From Siphonodentalium dalli (lineage: Eukaryota > Mollusca > Scaphopoda > Gadilida > Siphonodentaliidae): a stretch of DNA of 64,000 nucleotides. A program made the translations under genes and the position numbers. Each line of letters starts with the position of its first letter. Position 1 is the stretch's first letter. Where the stretch lies: the NCBI GenBank assembly GCA_032622095.1, contig CP136067.1, positions 94,978,707 to 95,042,706 on the forward strand. Reading direction: 5' to 3'. Under the pieces are notes generated by a model. The model made no database searches. It had not been told where the DNA came from and saw only the letters and a list, made by a program, of their open reading frames with translations. This document shows positions 12,122-25,149 of this stretch, piece after piece.

Positions 12122-14502
12122 AAGGATAATGACCTCGTGAAGTTTCTGAGGCCAAACAATCACCAAAGGCCGCGAAGCGCCCGCGGGTGATTATTTGGTC
12201 TCAGACACTTCACGAGGTCATTATCTGACTTAAAACCCACACACCCATGTGCACATCATATATGAGTGGCATGTGTGTATTCGAACACTGTGCAATGAAC
12301 ACAGTGGTCTTTCGAATATGTATTAATTAATATATAAGCTTTGCTGAACGGTCATTAAAACATACTATCCAATAATTTTTATTGGTTTGGCCTATTATAC
12401 ATAGCTGACCTGACAGCGAGCGGTTGGCAACTGTGCGTGTGAAATCTTAACACAATCTGCAGTCGTCACATTCGAGCACGGGCTGAATGCAAGATATCAT
12501 TAATCAGGAAAAAGTACCGTATTGTATGTCACCTCATACCTATGGTCTGGCTTCCCCATTCAAAACCCAGATCCGCAAGTTAAGAGTCATGCTATTGTGG
12601 TTTGCCGCTGTATACTGTGGACTCACGGCATGCATGTGAGGTAATTATTTATATATATATATATATATATATATTTATTTTTTTATCTATTTCTGGCTTT
12701 TTTCGTATATGATTTCATATTCAATCGTTATTTGTTGAACGATTACTACTGGAATTTCAATAACTCTCATTTGGTCAAAGAAGGGACGTGATAACACGGT
12801 TTTCGTTTGGGTGCGGTGTAAAGCTTCGGAGTTTAAACTGCACCCATCCATTCTGCAAACTGTCCTGCATCCCTTTTCGGGTTAGCAAACAGCATTCTTC
12901 AATTGGATTTCTTATTTTTCTATGTATACAAACGTTTTTGTTTTGCCTGGCAATTAACATCTTATATTTAAATATTGACGTGAAAATGTAGTTTCTGTTT
13001 GGGTATGGACAACTGGGAATTTCCAACTGCATTTGTAACCAAATCTGGAAACTTCTATTTGGGTTACAAGCATATACAACCGGTATAATTCAAGCTTTCC
13101 AATTGTTGTATATAATTGTGTCTCGCCAACCCTCGTCTATGGTGGTGACTTTTCCAAAATTATGACAGATTTATTACAAATTTTCTCCGAAATGTAAGAA
13201 CGATTTTAATTTTAACATCAGGTAAATGTCAACTTATTGTTACTTTTACAATTGATGTGTCATTAACTCATTGATATTTCCAACTATTAAACATTATGAT
13301 AAAAGTTTCGCGCGAAACCAGCCCAATCCACTCGCCACGTCATTGTCTCACATTGTTCGCAAACATGTCGACTGGAAGATACCCACACGCTGATTCCGGC
13401 CCTGGTTAAGTTGTCCTGCTAATGTTCTATGATGCTGGTGGGTCCTGCTGATTTGCTATGATGCTGGTAGGGGACAACTAATATTGTTAAATACAATATA
13501 TTGCCAGTTGTTATTTAGCTGTGTTTGGCTAATCTGAGTTGAGAAAAAGCTAGTGTGCATGTGCATGAAACATTCAAAAACATGTATATTTTAAAATAGT
13601 TTAATCATGGCTGCCCGTGTGTTTGCAAAAGCGACAGCATTAGCCATCTAGATTATGACCAGTTTGTAATAATCAAAAAGAGTCATTATTTAAAGGGGCA
13701 TGGCTCATTCGAACTTCAACATTTTGTCCCTGTAATTTTGGAAGCATGTGTAATATAGGTTGATAAATACACAACATATTGATATGCCGGCTCCATATGC
13801 TCTGAAAAATACTTATCAATGTCACAGCTATTTTCAAACTGTTTTCAATTTTCGCACCGAAGTGAAACAGAAGCTCGTTAGTTCTACCGCTTCAGGAATA
13901 GACTAACAAGGAACGTTCTTTATTGTTTCGTGCCATCCATACATTTCTGCATTCGATCGCTTGAATTATTCTTTCTGTGGCTTAACGGGCCGCATGAGAA
14001 TTTTAGCGTATTTATCGACCTATGTTGATCCCTGGAACCGGACCGCGATGAAATAAAATTCGAGAATTATTGCGATCTTGAAACTACACATCCCTTGAAA
14101 TAACTTACAATATACAAATACATGTATATATGTTTCAATGTTTTATAAACATAATGACTTTTCTCCATTCGTTCATATTATCCACAGGCCGTGAAAATGA
14201 CAACTAAGAAAAAATAACGGTACATTTTCAAAACAGCATCACTTTGCTCTACCAACATCATAGTAATTCACCAGGACCCACCAGCATAACAGCAGGACCA
14301 CTTAACCAGGAGTGTTTACTCCTCTTCCCGGGGTGGTCATTATTTTACCGGTCATTATTTAGATAATGCACAGTTGAGCTATTAATGACTCGCAAAATAA
14401 TTACCACCTCGGCGAGCTGACACCTCGGCGTCTTCGGTGGAAGTCATTCGTCGGGATAATACTCATGCAACAACAATAGGTAGACGCGCAAGTGGGTTTT
14501 AA
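12122..14502. mobile_element. 2.4-kb transposon inserted within the satellite, no coding capacity
   Basis: The satellite is interrupted here: it stops at ...CATTATGTA and resumes at GTAGAGCT, consistent with a 2-3 bp duplication (TA or GTA). The left end is a ~100-bp hairpin (GATAATGACCTCGTGAAG ... CTTCACGAGGTCATTATC) followed by TTAAAACCCACAC. The right end is CACCTCGGCG-rich and finishes GTGGGTTTTAA. A second copy with the same two ends occurs at 48729-54164, which confirms the boundaries. Internal sequence, including a short TA microsatellite near 12647-12675, has no transposase. The superfamily is not identified. Confidence 0.75.
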
Positions 14503-17479
14503 GTAGAGCTATATGTGAACATGCCTTGAATTATGTAGAGCTACATGTGAACAGGCCATGCATGCATTATGTAGGACATGATATGTATTATTTAGAGCTA
14601 CATGTGAACGGTGCTATTCATTATGTAGAGATATGGATTATGTAGAGCTACGTGTGAACATGCCATGCATTATGTAGAGCTACATGTGAACATAACATGC
14701 ATTATGTAGAGCTACATGTGAACATGCCATACATTATGTAGGACATGTGAAGATGCCATACATTATGTAGAGCTACATGTGAACATGCCATGCATTATGT
14801 AGAGCTACATGTGAACATGCCATGTATTATGTAGAGCTACATGCGAACATGCCATACATTATGTAGAGCTACATGTGAACATGCCATGCATTATGTAGAG
14901 CTACATGTGAACATGCCATGCATTATGTAGAGCTACATGTGAACATGCCATGCATTATGTAGAGCTACATGTGAACATGCCATACATTATGTAGGACATG
15001 TGAACATGCCATGCATTATGTAGAGCTACATGTGAACATGCCATACATTATGTAGAGCTACATGTGAACATGCCATGCATTATGTAGAGCTACGTGTGAA
15101 CATGCCATACATTATGTAGAGCTACATGTGAACATGCCATACATTATGTAGGACATGTGAAGATGCCATGCATTATGTAGAGCTACATGTGATCATGCCA
15201 TACATTATGTAGAGCTACATGTGAACATGCCATGCACTATGTAGAGCTACGTGTGAACATGCCATACATTATGTAGAGCTACATGTGAACATGCCATGCA
15301 TTATGTAGAGCTACATGTGAACATGCCATGCATTATGTAGAGCTACATGTGAACATGCCATGCATTATGTAGAGCTACGTGTGAACATGCCATACATTAT
15401 GTAGAGCTACATGTGAACATGCCATGCATTATGTAGAGCTACATGTGAACATGCCATGCATTATGTAGAGCTACATGTGAACATGCCATGCATTATGTAG
15501 AGCTACATGTGAACATAACATGCATTATGTAGAGCTACATGTGAACGTAACATGCATTATGTAGAGCTACATGTGAACATAACATGCATTATGTAGAGCT
15601 ACATGTGAACATGCCATGCATTATGTAGAGCTACATGTGAACATGCCATGCATTATGTAGAGCTACATGTGAACATGCCATGCATTATGTAGAGCTACAT
15701 GTGAACATGCCATGCATTATGTAGAGCAACATGTGAACATGCCATGCATTATGTAGAGCTACATGTGAACATGCCATACATTATGTAGAGCTACATGTGA
15801 ACATGCCATGCATTATGTAGAGCTACATGTGAACATAACATGCATTATGTAGAGCTACATGTGAACATAACATGCATTATGTAGAGCTACATGTGAACAT
15901 AACATGCATTATGTAGAGCTACATGTGAACATAACATGCATTATGTAGAGCTACATGTGAACATGCCATGCATTATGTAGAGCTACATGTGAACATGCCA
16001 TGCATTATGTAGAGCTACATGTGAACATGCCATGCATTATGTAGAGCTACATGTGAACATAACATGCATTATGTAGAGCTACATGTGAACATAACATGCA
16101 TTATGTAGAGCTACATGTGAACATAACATGCATTATGTAGAGCTACATGTGAACATGCCATACATTATGTAGAGCTACATGTGAACATGCCATGCATTAT
16201 GTAGAGCTACATGTGAACATAACATGCATTATGTAGAGCTACATGTGAACATGCCATGCATTATGTAGAGCTACATGTGAACATAACATGCATTATGTAG
16301 AGCTACATGTGAACATAACATGCATTATGTAGAGCTACATGTGAACATAACATGCATTATGTAGAGCTACATGTGAACATGCCATGCATTATGTAGAGCT
16401 ACATGTGAACATGCCATGCATTATGTAGAGCTACATGTGAACATAACATGCATTATGTAGAGCTACATGTGAACATGCCATGCATTATGTAGAGCTACAT
16501 GTGAACATGCCATGCATTATGTAGAGCTACATGTGAACATGCCATGCATTATGTAGAGCTACATGTGAACATAACATGCATTATGTAGAGCTACATGTGA
16601 ACATGCCATACATTATGTATAGCTACATGTGAACATGCCATGCATTATGTAGAGCTACATGTGAACATGCCATGCATTATGTAGAGCTACATGTGAACAT
16701 AACATGCATTATGTAGAGCTACATGTGAACATGCCATACATTATGTATAGCTACATGTGAACATGCCATGCATTATGTAGAGCTACATGTGAACATAACA
16801 TGCATTATGTAGAGCTACATGTGAACATAACATGCATTATGTAGAGCTACATGTGAACATGCCATGCATTATGTAGAGCTACATGTGAACATGCCATACA
16901 TTATGTAGAGCTACATGTGAACATGCCATGCATTATGTAGAGCTACATGTGAACATGCCATGCATTATGTAGAGCTACGTGTGAACATGCCATACATTAT
17001 GTAGAGCTACATGTGAACATGCCATGCATTATGTAGAGCTACATGTGAACATGCCATGCATTATGTAGAGCTACATGTGAACATGCCATACATTATGTAG
17101 AGCTGCATGTGAACATGCCATACATTATGTAGAGCTACATGTGAACATGCCATGCATTATGTAGAGCTACATGTGAACATGCCATACATTATGTAGAGCT
17201 ACATGTGAACATGCCATACATTATGTAGAGCTACATGTGAACATGCCATACATTATGTTGAGCTACATGTGAACATGCCATGCATTATGTAGAGCTACAT
17301 GTGCACATACCATGTATTGCGTAGAGCTACATGTGAATATACCATGCATTATGTAGAGCTATCTGTGAACACACCATGTATTTTTGGAGCTACATGTGAA
17401 CATGCCATGCATTATGTAGAACTGCATGTGGACATGTTATGTATTATATAGAGCTGCATGTGAACATGCCATACAACAA
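14503..17479. repeat. 32-bp satellite array, about 90 monomers
   Basis: Near-perfect tandem array of CATTATGTAGAGCTACATGT + GAACATGCCATG. The main variants are ATACATT for ATGCATT and ATAACATG for ATGCCATG. The AAC variant occurs in runs of one to four monomers separated by runs of the GCC type between about 15,500 and 16,850. A few shortened monomers (TATGTAGGACATGTG) occur on the left. The unit is rich in self-complementary words (ACATGT, ATGCAT, AGCT). No coding potential. The right edge (17,300-17,479) decays gradually. Confidence 0.95.
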
Positions 17480-17664
17480 TGCGAAATATGAAAGATATGT
17501 TTGAATTATGAAAAAAAATGGTTTTAACAAATAAAAACAACAATTTTCCCGTCTTATCCATTATTCGCTGTACGAGTCTCACAAACCGACGACCAATTCA
17601 CATCAACTGCACAATGGACTTGCGGACGAAGTAATTCGGGATTGACTATTTCGATTAACACGAA

Positions 17665-18247
17665 AGGAAGCAGGAACACGAACAGCTTCCGAGTAACAAG
17701 TGATTATTCAAAGTAACAAGTCACTATTCAGAGTAACAAGTGACTATTCAAAATAACAAGTGACTATTCAGAGTAACAAGTGACTATTCAAAGTAACAAG
17801 TGACTATTCAAAGTAACAAGTGACTATTCAAAGTAACAAGTGACTATTCAGAGTAACAATTTAAGTGACTATTCAGAGTAACAAGTGACTATTCAGAGTA
17901 ACAGTAACATATATAGGGTTATTTTGCTCTCATTTTACGCAATGAAACAATACATATTATATAGCATTCGAACGCGAGAAAATTAGGATTATATTTCTAT
18001 TCCTGTTCCTGTTACTTAGAATAGTCCTCTGGTTGCTACGTTCCTGGCCAATAATACGCTTAGTTCTCAAAAATAGTGTTTAAACTAAATTTAATCGAGG
18101 GGGTGTGCTATGCTTTTGAGTGATGTGTAATGTGTATTGTTGCATTGCATAACACTCGAGAAAACAGAGCTTATATCGCTGTTCATGATCTCGTTACTCG
18201 AAACAGTCACTTGTTACTCGGAAGCTGTTACTGTTCCTGGTTCCGTT
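17665..18247. repeat. Inverted repeat enclosing a 20-bp minisatellite
   Basis: Arms: 17665-17703 (AGGAAGCAGGAACACGAACA...) and its imperfect reverse complement at 18208-18246. The left arm runs directly into about ten tandem copies of AGTAACAAGTGACTATTCAA (17695-17905). The right arm contains only one or two such units in reverse. It may be a foldback element whose left arm expanded. Confidence 0.7.
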
Positions 18248-18266
18248 CCCGTTACTCGAAATACAC

Positions 18267-18492
18267 CCTGTCACTATCTCGCGGCCATATTGGATCCACC
18301 AGGTCCGGTTCTGTGGTTTTACTTAGCTTTCCATATATGGAAGTCATGAATAATTCAAAAGCTCCTTATATGGAAATGCTACTCCAAAACTTTGACCTGT
18401 AGCACTAACACGACGGAACCGGGACAGGATGAATCTACGAAACCACGGAACCGGATCTGGTGGATCAAATATGGCGGCGAGTTAGTGACAGG
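18267..18492. repeat. Inverted repeat with 54-bp arms
   Basis: Arms 18267-18320 and 18439-18492 are imperfect reverse complements (CCTGTCACTATCTCG... against ...CGAGTTAGTGACAGG), with about 118 bp between. The segment could be a small foldback transposon. No coding content. Confidence 0.75.
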
Positions 18493-18900
18493 CCGTATAG
18501 TCAATCCCCAATTATTCTCAGATTACACATAAGAACCTACCTGGGACCGTCGAGCAGAGCTTGTTCCGTCCTTCGTGTTGAGCTCGTTGCGTGCGTTGCT
18601 ATATATATTCTCCTGTTCACCATACGTTGTGAATATTTTCCTATGGTAATCCCGTGATGACGACATGACTGAAGACTCGTCAGTCGACCAAAGTCAAGAC
18701 CATGCAAGGTTTCAAGGTATCGCACACTTGTAAGTTGTACTAAAACAGAACCCCGTATATATAGACACTGAGACGTGTTTATTCAGCGGGTTCGTGAAGT
18801 TACACTAAAGTCCGAAATTCGGTGGAGATTCATATATGTAAAATAAAATATGGAAATTTGACAGATTCGCGTGAAGATGTCCACCGGATCAAGCATTCAT

Positions 18901-18992
18901 AGTCAAGCACACTGTAGTTTGACGTGGTAAAATTTGCATTTGCGATTACCCAAATGCAAATTATACCACGTCAAACTACAGTGTGCTTGACT
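18901..18992. repeat. Long near-perfect hairpin
   Basis: Arms 18901-18942 and 18951-18992 are almost exact reverse complements (AGTCAAGCACACTGTAGTTT...), with an 8-bp loop. If transcribed it would give a ~42-bp duplex stem, the size range of small-RNA precursors, but no expression evidence is available from sequence. Confidence 0.8.
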
Positions 18993-19056
18993 ACACGTCA
19001 GTTCCCCAAAACTTGTTGATAAGGTAAGCCTTTTCCAGGTCAACGAGGTCAACCAA

Positions 19057-21679
19057 TTGTTTTCCGATATACATGCACCCCTGACCTTGTGTATAGATAT
19101 CGACCGAAAGTTGACAGCCATGAAATCACTAACGGATCACTTAATCCGAAGCTCACATAAAAGACCCCGCATAGTGTCTAAGCCACAACGACACTCAGTC
19201 AGGCGACTGTGGGGCACGAAACAACAGAATACGTTCAAAACAAATCTGCTGACCACTGACGCAATTAATCGCATGAGAGAACCCCTTCGCCCTGATGATT
19301 TGCACACAGGCGCACAAAATAAAATAGACACAGTATCCGAAATCCTCAAACAGTTGTTTCTGATACCCAAAAGAAGCACACCGCAAGGGACACAACCCAA
19401 TGTAAAACCTCGAATTCACCGTGGTTTAACCGCAGCTGTACTCAGTGCAGAACTGACTATAGAAGAGCGCGTAAACAATATAAGGTATGTCCAACGAATA
19501 TTAATAAATCTAAGGTAATATAATATAGGAAGCGTTATAAACTCGCACCAATGACAAGCAAGAAAGACTATTAGAGCATATACATGTATGCGTGGTTCAT
19601 TGGCCAGCGAGTTTAGGAAATTAATCCGAGATTTAGATAAGAGTAGAACCACGAAACCTACTCCGAGTGCAGATGAATTTCAAAATCATTTCGAAGCGGA
19701 AGAACAAGAGATGTTCGCTGAAATTACCCGTGATAATAATACTTGATGCATAGAATACTCGGATGAACCCGATAGTATAGATGATGGCATAAACAGAGAC
19801 TTTACCTTGCAGGAAGTAGGAAACTCAGTGAAAAATCTCAAACTAGGTAAAGCATCCGGATTTGACGAAATAACCGGTGAGATGATAAAAGATACATTTA
19901 ACGAACTTGGACCAATTTATGTCGATGTTTTCAACTTTATCTTGGAATCGGGCCAAATCCCAAGTGACTGGTCAATTGGTGTAATAAAACCAATTTTCAA
20001 AAATAAAGATGACCGCCTCAACCCCGATAACCATAGACGGACCACGCTCCTGTGTACGCTTTCGAAAGTGTTCACCAGTATAGTCAGTAAACGTATTAGC
20101 GAATTCTTAAATATACATGATATCCAGACTGAAGCCCAAGCTGACCGGCTTCCGCAAAGGATATGCAACAACAGTTTCTGACCATATATTTTCCATGCAC
20201 GCACTTATAAATATTCTTAAATCTCGCAAACAGAGACTGCACTGCACCTTTGTCGACTTTACGAACGCTTTCGACTCTGTTTGGCGAGAAGGTATGTGGA
20301 CAAAATTAGAACATTACAAGATAACTGGCAGAATATTAACTGTAATTAAACAGATGTATTATAACCTTAAGATGTGTGTTAGCGCGAACAATGACTGCTC
20401 TGAATATTTCGATAGCTTGATTGGCGTAAAACAAGGTGATGGCCTCTCCCCCATTTTATTCGCCCTCTATTTCAATGATGTGGAGGATTACATGAAATCA
20501 CATAGCTATAGCGGGAATGGTTATACAACGTTTACCGATACTGCTATAAATATATACACTAAACTGTTTCTCTTAATTTACGCTGATGATACAGTCATCT
20601 TGGCAAATACGGAATCAGAGCTGCAAACATCTTTGTGTACCTTTTCAAGGTATACTGTAACCAGTGGAAATTGAAAGTTAAATTATCGAAAACAAAGATA
20701 ATGATTTTTGGCGGACGCAAGAAGAAAAAACGCATGACAATTTTAACCTATTCAATAAACGGGGGCAACCTTGAAACTGTGGACAATTACAAAAACCTCG
20801 GAACATGGTTCAAGAAATCTAGCGATTATAGCCGAGAAAGGAATATGCGCTGCAAAGATGCAAACAAAAAAAGCAATGTATACACTCATTAGTAGAGTAA
20901 GGAAATATAAAATGACAACTGACTGCGTAATTGACATATATGAAAAAGCCATAGTGCCTATAATGACCTACGGATCCGAGATTTGGGGATGCGAAAATAT
21001 TTCATCCTTCGATAAACTTGAACTATGGTTCCTAAAATTCTTACTCGGCCTTAAGAAGACCACGCCCACCCCATTTCTGTACGGCGAGTTGGGAATATAC
21101 CCAATATCGATGAAAATAAAATTTAGAACTCTGACGTTTTGGGGTAAGCTGGTGACGATGGGACCTGAGAGAATCCCTTTAAGATTATATACCTGTATGT
21201 ATCACTCCCACTCAATAAACTGCCAAGCAAATGCATGGTTAAAAAACATACACACCATACTAGATCATTTGGGACTATCGTACTACTGGCTCAACCAAAG
21301 TATACCCTCTCGTGATATTTTTAACGCGGCGGTGAAACGCAGGGTCTCTGACGTATACATACATGAATGGACAGCAAACATAGCGAATTCAAATAAGATG
21401 GCCTTTTACAGAATATTTAAGCCAGACTTTGGCACAGAAAAATATCTTTCACACACCAACCATAATGTCGTTTCACGCCTGATGAAATTCCGTACTAGGA
21501 ATCACCGAGTTCCAATCGAGACAGGCTCCTGGGTTGGACAAGTTCACGAAGTTAGAAAGTGTAAATTATGTAACAATGGCCTTGGAGACGAATGTCATAT
21601 TATTTTGAAGTGCACTAAACTTACTGATCTCAGGAAAAATACATTAAACCATATTATTACATCCGACCCAATGCATTGA
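19057..21679 (+). pseudogene. Broken LINE reverse transcriptase polyprotein
   Basis: Plus-strand fragments form one non-LTR retrotransposon ORF2. 19057-19518 is the linker between endonuclease and RT. 19807-20181 and 20117-20674 carry the RT core (LGKASGFDEI, IKPIFKNKDD, CTFVDFTNAFDSV, GVKQGDGLSPILFALY, catalytic YADD at 20579-20590). 20635-20892 and 20771-21679 carry the thumb and C-terminal region, with a final Cys/His cluster (CKLCNNGLGDECH). Frameshifts near 20150, 20640 and 20880, and several stops between 19518 and 19807, make it non-functional. It is a different family from the LINE at 478-3135, judging by the C-terminal region. The endonuclease part is missing. Confidence 0.85.
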
Positions 21680-22132
21680 AACTGAACAGCCTGTTCAAAA
21701 TAAGCAATAGGAAAACCCTTACGATATCGATATTCATCCGCGAAGCCCTCTTTCAGATAGGGGCCCCTGAGGCATTAAACTAGAAGTCCCCACCCCATAT
21801 AGACACAACAGCTTGTATAAAAGCGACCGAAAAATCACCCAAATGGAAATACCCATACATAATAGAATGACCTAATTTATACAAAATATGATTAACAATG
21901 TGTATGATTATTATCCAAAGCCCCATCCCCGTCCCAACCCCATCATACCCGATAACCCCAAAATAAAACTAATAAGACAATTATAATGAGAGAGATATAC
22001 TCGGAACATGTCACATTCATTTACATCTTCGCGTATGTGCATAATTTATATGTTTAATTCCTTTTGTTCATGCTCATATATCTTGTCGATGAAAAGAGTA
22101 ATAAAATTTATCTATCTATCTATCTAACTATC
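21680..22132 (+). repeat. LINE 3' region with TATC-type tail
   Basis: Follows the LINE coding region and ends with a short ATCT tetranucleotide run (about 22106-22132). Simple-repeat tails like this mark the 3' end of several LINE families, so the element probably ends here. Confidence 0.6.
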
Positions 22133-22502
22133 TCAATATTTCACAGTAGCAATGCAAGCCCCGTGCAGAGTTCAGTCCCCTATACGCAGGACTTACCGCT
22201 GCCCACACCTATACTCGAAATGTGAAGAAAGTCACATTTATTTATTTGAGACTTTTGCAGGTTGCAATTAATTCTGCATTATTCTGAGAAACTGAACTGT
22301 CCATATTCATTTGTAAATTGTCTAAATCAAGTCAGAATGAATTGTAACTGACAAAGCACTTCAATAAAATTGTTAGATTTAATTAATAAAATACACATGC
22401 CTGTAGCGTTTATACATAGCGTAGCGAGAGGAGTGAACTATGTTATGCATCTTGGTATCAATGGTGTTTCTCACCTACCGACCACCCCCACGAACTTCCA
22501 TA
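22133..22502. other. No gene recognised
   Basis: Sequence between the LINE tail and MITE copy C. No coding or structural signal noted. Confidence 0.4.
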
Positions 22503-22902
22503 TTAACCCTTTACCCAACAAACCGGCCAAAACCGGCCAAATAAAGCTTCAACAGCCTAAAATATCTTCGGTCTGTCTCAATAGAACCATACACATATGG
22601 ATATCATTGGAACCGGCTCCTTGACCACATTGTGATAGTTACAGTTATGCCCTGTGCCAATGCATTCTCTTATATATGCGAGTCGACCATAGGTCGCCTC
22701 GCATATATAAGAGAATGCATTGGCCTAAAAAAAATCTTTTTTTAACACTTTTTACCATTTTTTCTTACATTCTTTAACAATTTTATAATTTTTAATGTGT
22801 TAAGCCAATGCATTCTCTTATATATGCGAGGCGACCTATGGTCGACTCGCATATATAAGAGAATGCATTGGCACAGGGCCCTTCTGTTGGGTAAAGGGTT
22901 AA
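22503..22902. mobile_element. TTAA-flanked twin-hairpin MITE, copy C
   Basis: Nearly identical to copy B and in the same orientation. TTAA lies at both ends (22503-22506, 22899-22902), with two intact 26-bp-stem hairpins at about 22654-22723 and 22803-22872, separated by an A/T-rich spacer. The high similarity among copies at 6.8, 22.5 and 63 kb suggests recent activity. Confidence 0.9.
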
Positions 22903-23214
22903 AGACATATAATGTGCTAATTTCAGTGAATCAAACTGATAATTAGTATAAACATAGTTTTGTGTAAACATAGCATTCAACTAATTTTACCGAAATTCCA
23001 ACCACTCCAATCGTTCAACTTCAGGACACATACCACGTCTTTTAACTACGCACACAGGGACGTAGCTGAGGGGGGTGTCCACCTTGGAATTTCCAACCGC
23101 GGCCCGCATCTTGAACCATATCAAACTCGTATGTCCGCAAAATGATATTTGCACCCCATTGCATTGGTTAGAACTTTCCAACTGGTATATACCTCAAACT
23201 TTCATATCTGACGC
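22903..23214. other. No gene recognised
   Basis: Contains AATTTCCAAC-type words shared with other parts of the window (old dispersed repeat). No coding signal. Confidence 0.35.
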
Positions 23215-23217
23215 TGA

Positions 23218-25146
23218 GGCCCGTTCCAAACGACGGATTTTTGTCGACTCGAATCTAATACCAGACCCACAATTGTATTAAATGCGTCAAAAATGCGACG
23301 TTTGAAACAATTAGATCCGTGTCAGACGCATCACAGACGAATCTCCGTCCAATTCAGACGAATCTTCGTCGGTGATGCGTCTGAAATCCGTCTTGGTTTC
23401 AAACGACGGATTTTTGACGACTCGAATCTAATACATGTGACGAGATGAGCCGAAAGTTGCCGAAGAACGAATGCAAATGATATGATAATGATATGATAAT
23501 GGTATAATAATGAGGGGGCTCCCCTTATCTGAGGAATACCCACATGACGTCATTTGTCGCACGCTCTCTTTGTCATAAAGAAAGATATATCTATAAGCAT
23601 TGCTTAGTTAACATTGTGCAAATTGTAATTATTTTGGTAGTTTGATTCCTCAACGAACATGGCATGTCACTGACTCACATCTTATAATGGATATAGTATC
23701 AATGTTTTAGAATAATCCGCTCTTTAAAATTGGATTTTCCGTAAGTCAATCAAACAAAAGATCGCACCTCACAAGTATACTCACGTCGGTCCGCCCGTCC
23801 GTCCGTACAAACATTTTGCATTATTGTTCAGCAACCGCTTGGCACATTTAGCTGTTATTTGGTATGGTGATAGAGCAGCATGTGGGAACAGATACATGCA
23901 TAGCGTGGGTTTCGTCCACCCATTTCGTCCACTGAGTTATGGCACTTTTTTAACTTAGAAAATTCAATTTTTCTCTTGTTTTTTGGGTTTCCAGATGATA
24001 GCGCGAGCTTTGGTGGTACGATTGCAAATCCCGTATTTTTGTGGATCAGTTATATGATAATACATGTCAAGTGCGAATTTGGGTATGATCTGATGATTTT
24101 TGCCAGAGTTATGGCCCTTTTTTTCAACTTAGAAAATTTGAATTTGGGTTTCCGGATCGCTTGTTTTTGGGTTTCCGGAATTTCTAGTACGAACTTCTTT
24201 TGGAATGGTCATATATACCTCCTCGGATATCCGCAGTTTCGTCCATTCTTAATCCGAATTGCTATGGTCGGGGGCAAATGCCACGCGACAGCGTACCTCT
24301 TGTTTATATTTATAATAATTCATATATTCAGGTATTACTTGTTATAAGGGGCAGAGTGGTAGCCTATGGTTTATAATAATTTATATATACCGGTATTCCT
24401 TATTATAAGGGGTAGGGGTGGTAGCCTCAGATTTATAATAATTCATATAAACCGGTATTACTTATTATGAGGGGTAGGGTGGTAGCCTATGCTTTATAAT
24501 AATTCATAGATACCGGTATTCCTTATTATAAAGGATATATAGGTGGTAGCCTATGATTTATAATATATAATTAATATATTCCGGTATTCCTCATTATAAG
24601 GGGTAGGGGTGGCACCACTGATCTTATTTATAATAATTCATATATACCGGCATTACTTATTATGAGGGGTATAGGGGTGGTAACCTCTTATTTATAATAA
24701 TTCATATATTCCGGTATGCCTTATTATAAGGGTAGGGGTGGTAGTCTCTGATTTATAATAATTTGTGTATACCTGTATTTACATGCATGGTATACACATA
24801 TATGGCGCCTATTATATTATATTATATAACTATATGTACTATATACATCCTCATATACATATGCACATATATTCGCGCTGCAATCGCGCATATATTTATA
24901 CATAATTTATATTGTATTTTAGTATATATATATGTATAACATACCGGTATATATAGGCCTCTATATCTACGCGTGACCATTTTGTGAAGGTAACATGGAG
25001 TGCACCTTTAAATAAATCGACCGATGTATTAGATTCGACGCGACAAAGATGCGTCCGTCTGAAACAAAATTGACCGCAGACGCATCACCGACGGATTTAA
25101 TACAATTAGATTCGAGTCGACAAAAATCCGTCGTTTGGAACGGGCC
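23218..25146. mobile_element. Non-autonomous DNA transposon with 42-bp TIRs
   Basis: The first 42 bp (23218-23259, GGCCCGTTCCAAACGACGG...) are the exact reverse complement of the last 42 bp (25105-25146), and TGA flanks both sides (23215-23217, 25147-25149), compatible with a 3-bp target duplication. Subterminal regions hold further copies of GACGGATTT/GACGCATC motifs in both orientations (23281-23440, 25035-25100), as expected of transposase-binding sites. No transposase frame is seen. The centre is filled by a tandem array (24340-24775). Confidence 0.8.
24340..24775. repeat. ~60-bp tandem repeat inside the 23.2-25.1 kb transposon
   Basis: About seven copies of a unit containing TTTATAATAATTCATATA, CCGGTATTCCTTATTATAAG and GGGTAGGGGTGGTAGCC. 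Unit length varies slightly. It is followed by an ATATAT-rich stretch. Confidence 0.8.
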
Positions 25147-25149
25147 TGA

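Noticed and set aside
14503-17479. CRISPR-like array
   Set aside because: Regular 32-bp repetition has no unique spacers; it is a eukaryotic satellite in an animal sequence.
19129-19420. Minus-strand frames of 74-87 residues
   Set aside because: Antisense shadows of the LINE linker region read on the plus strand.
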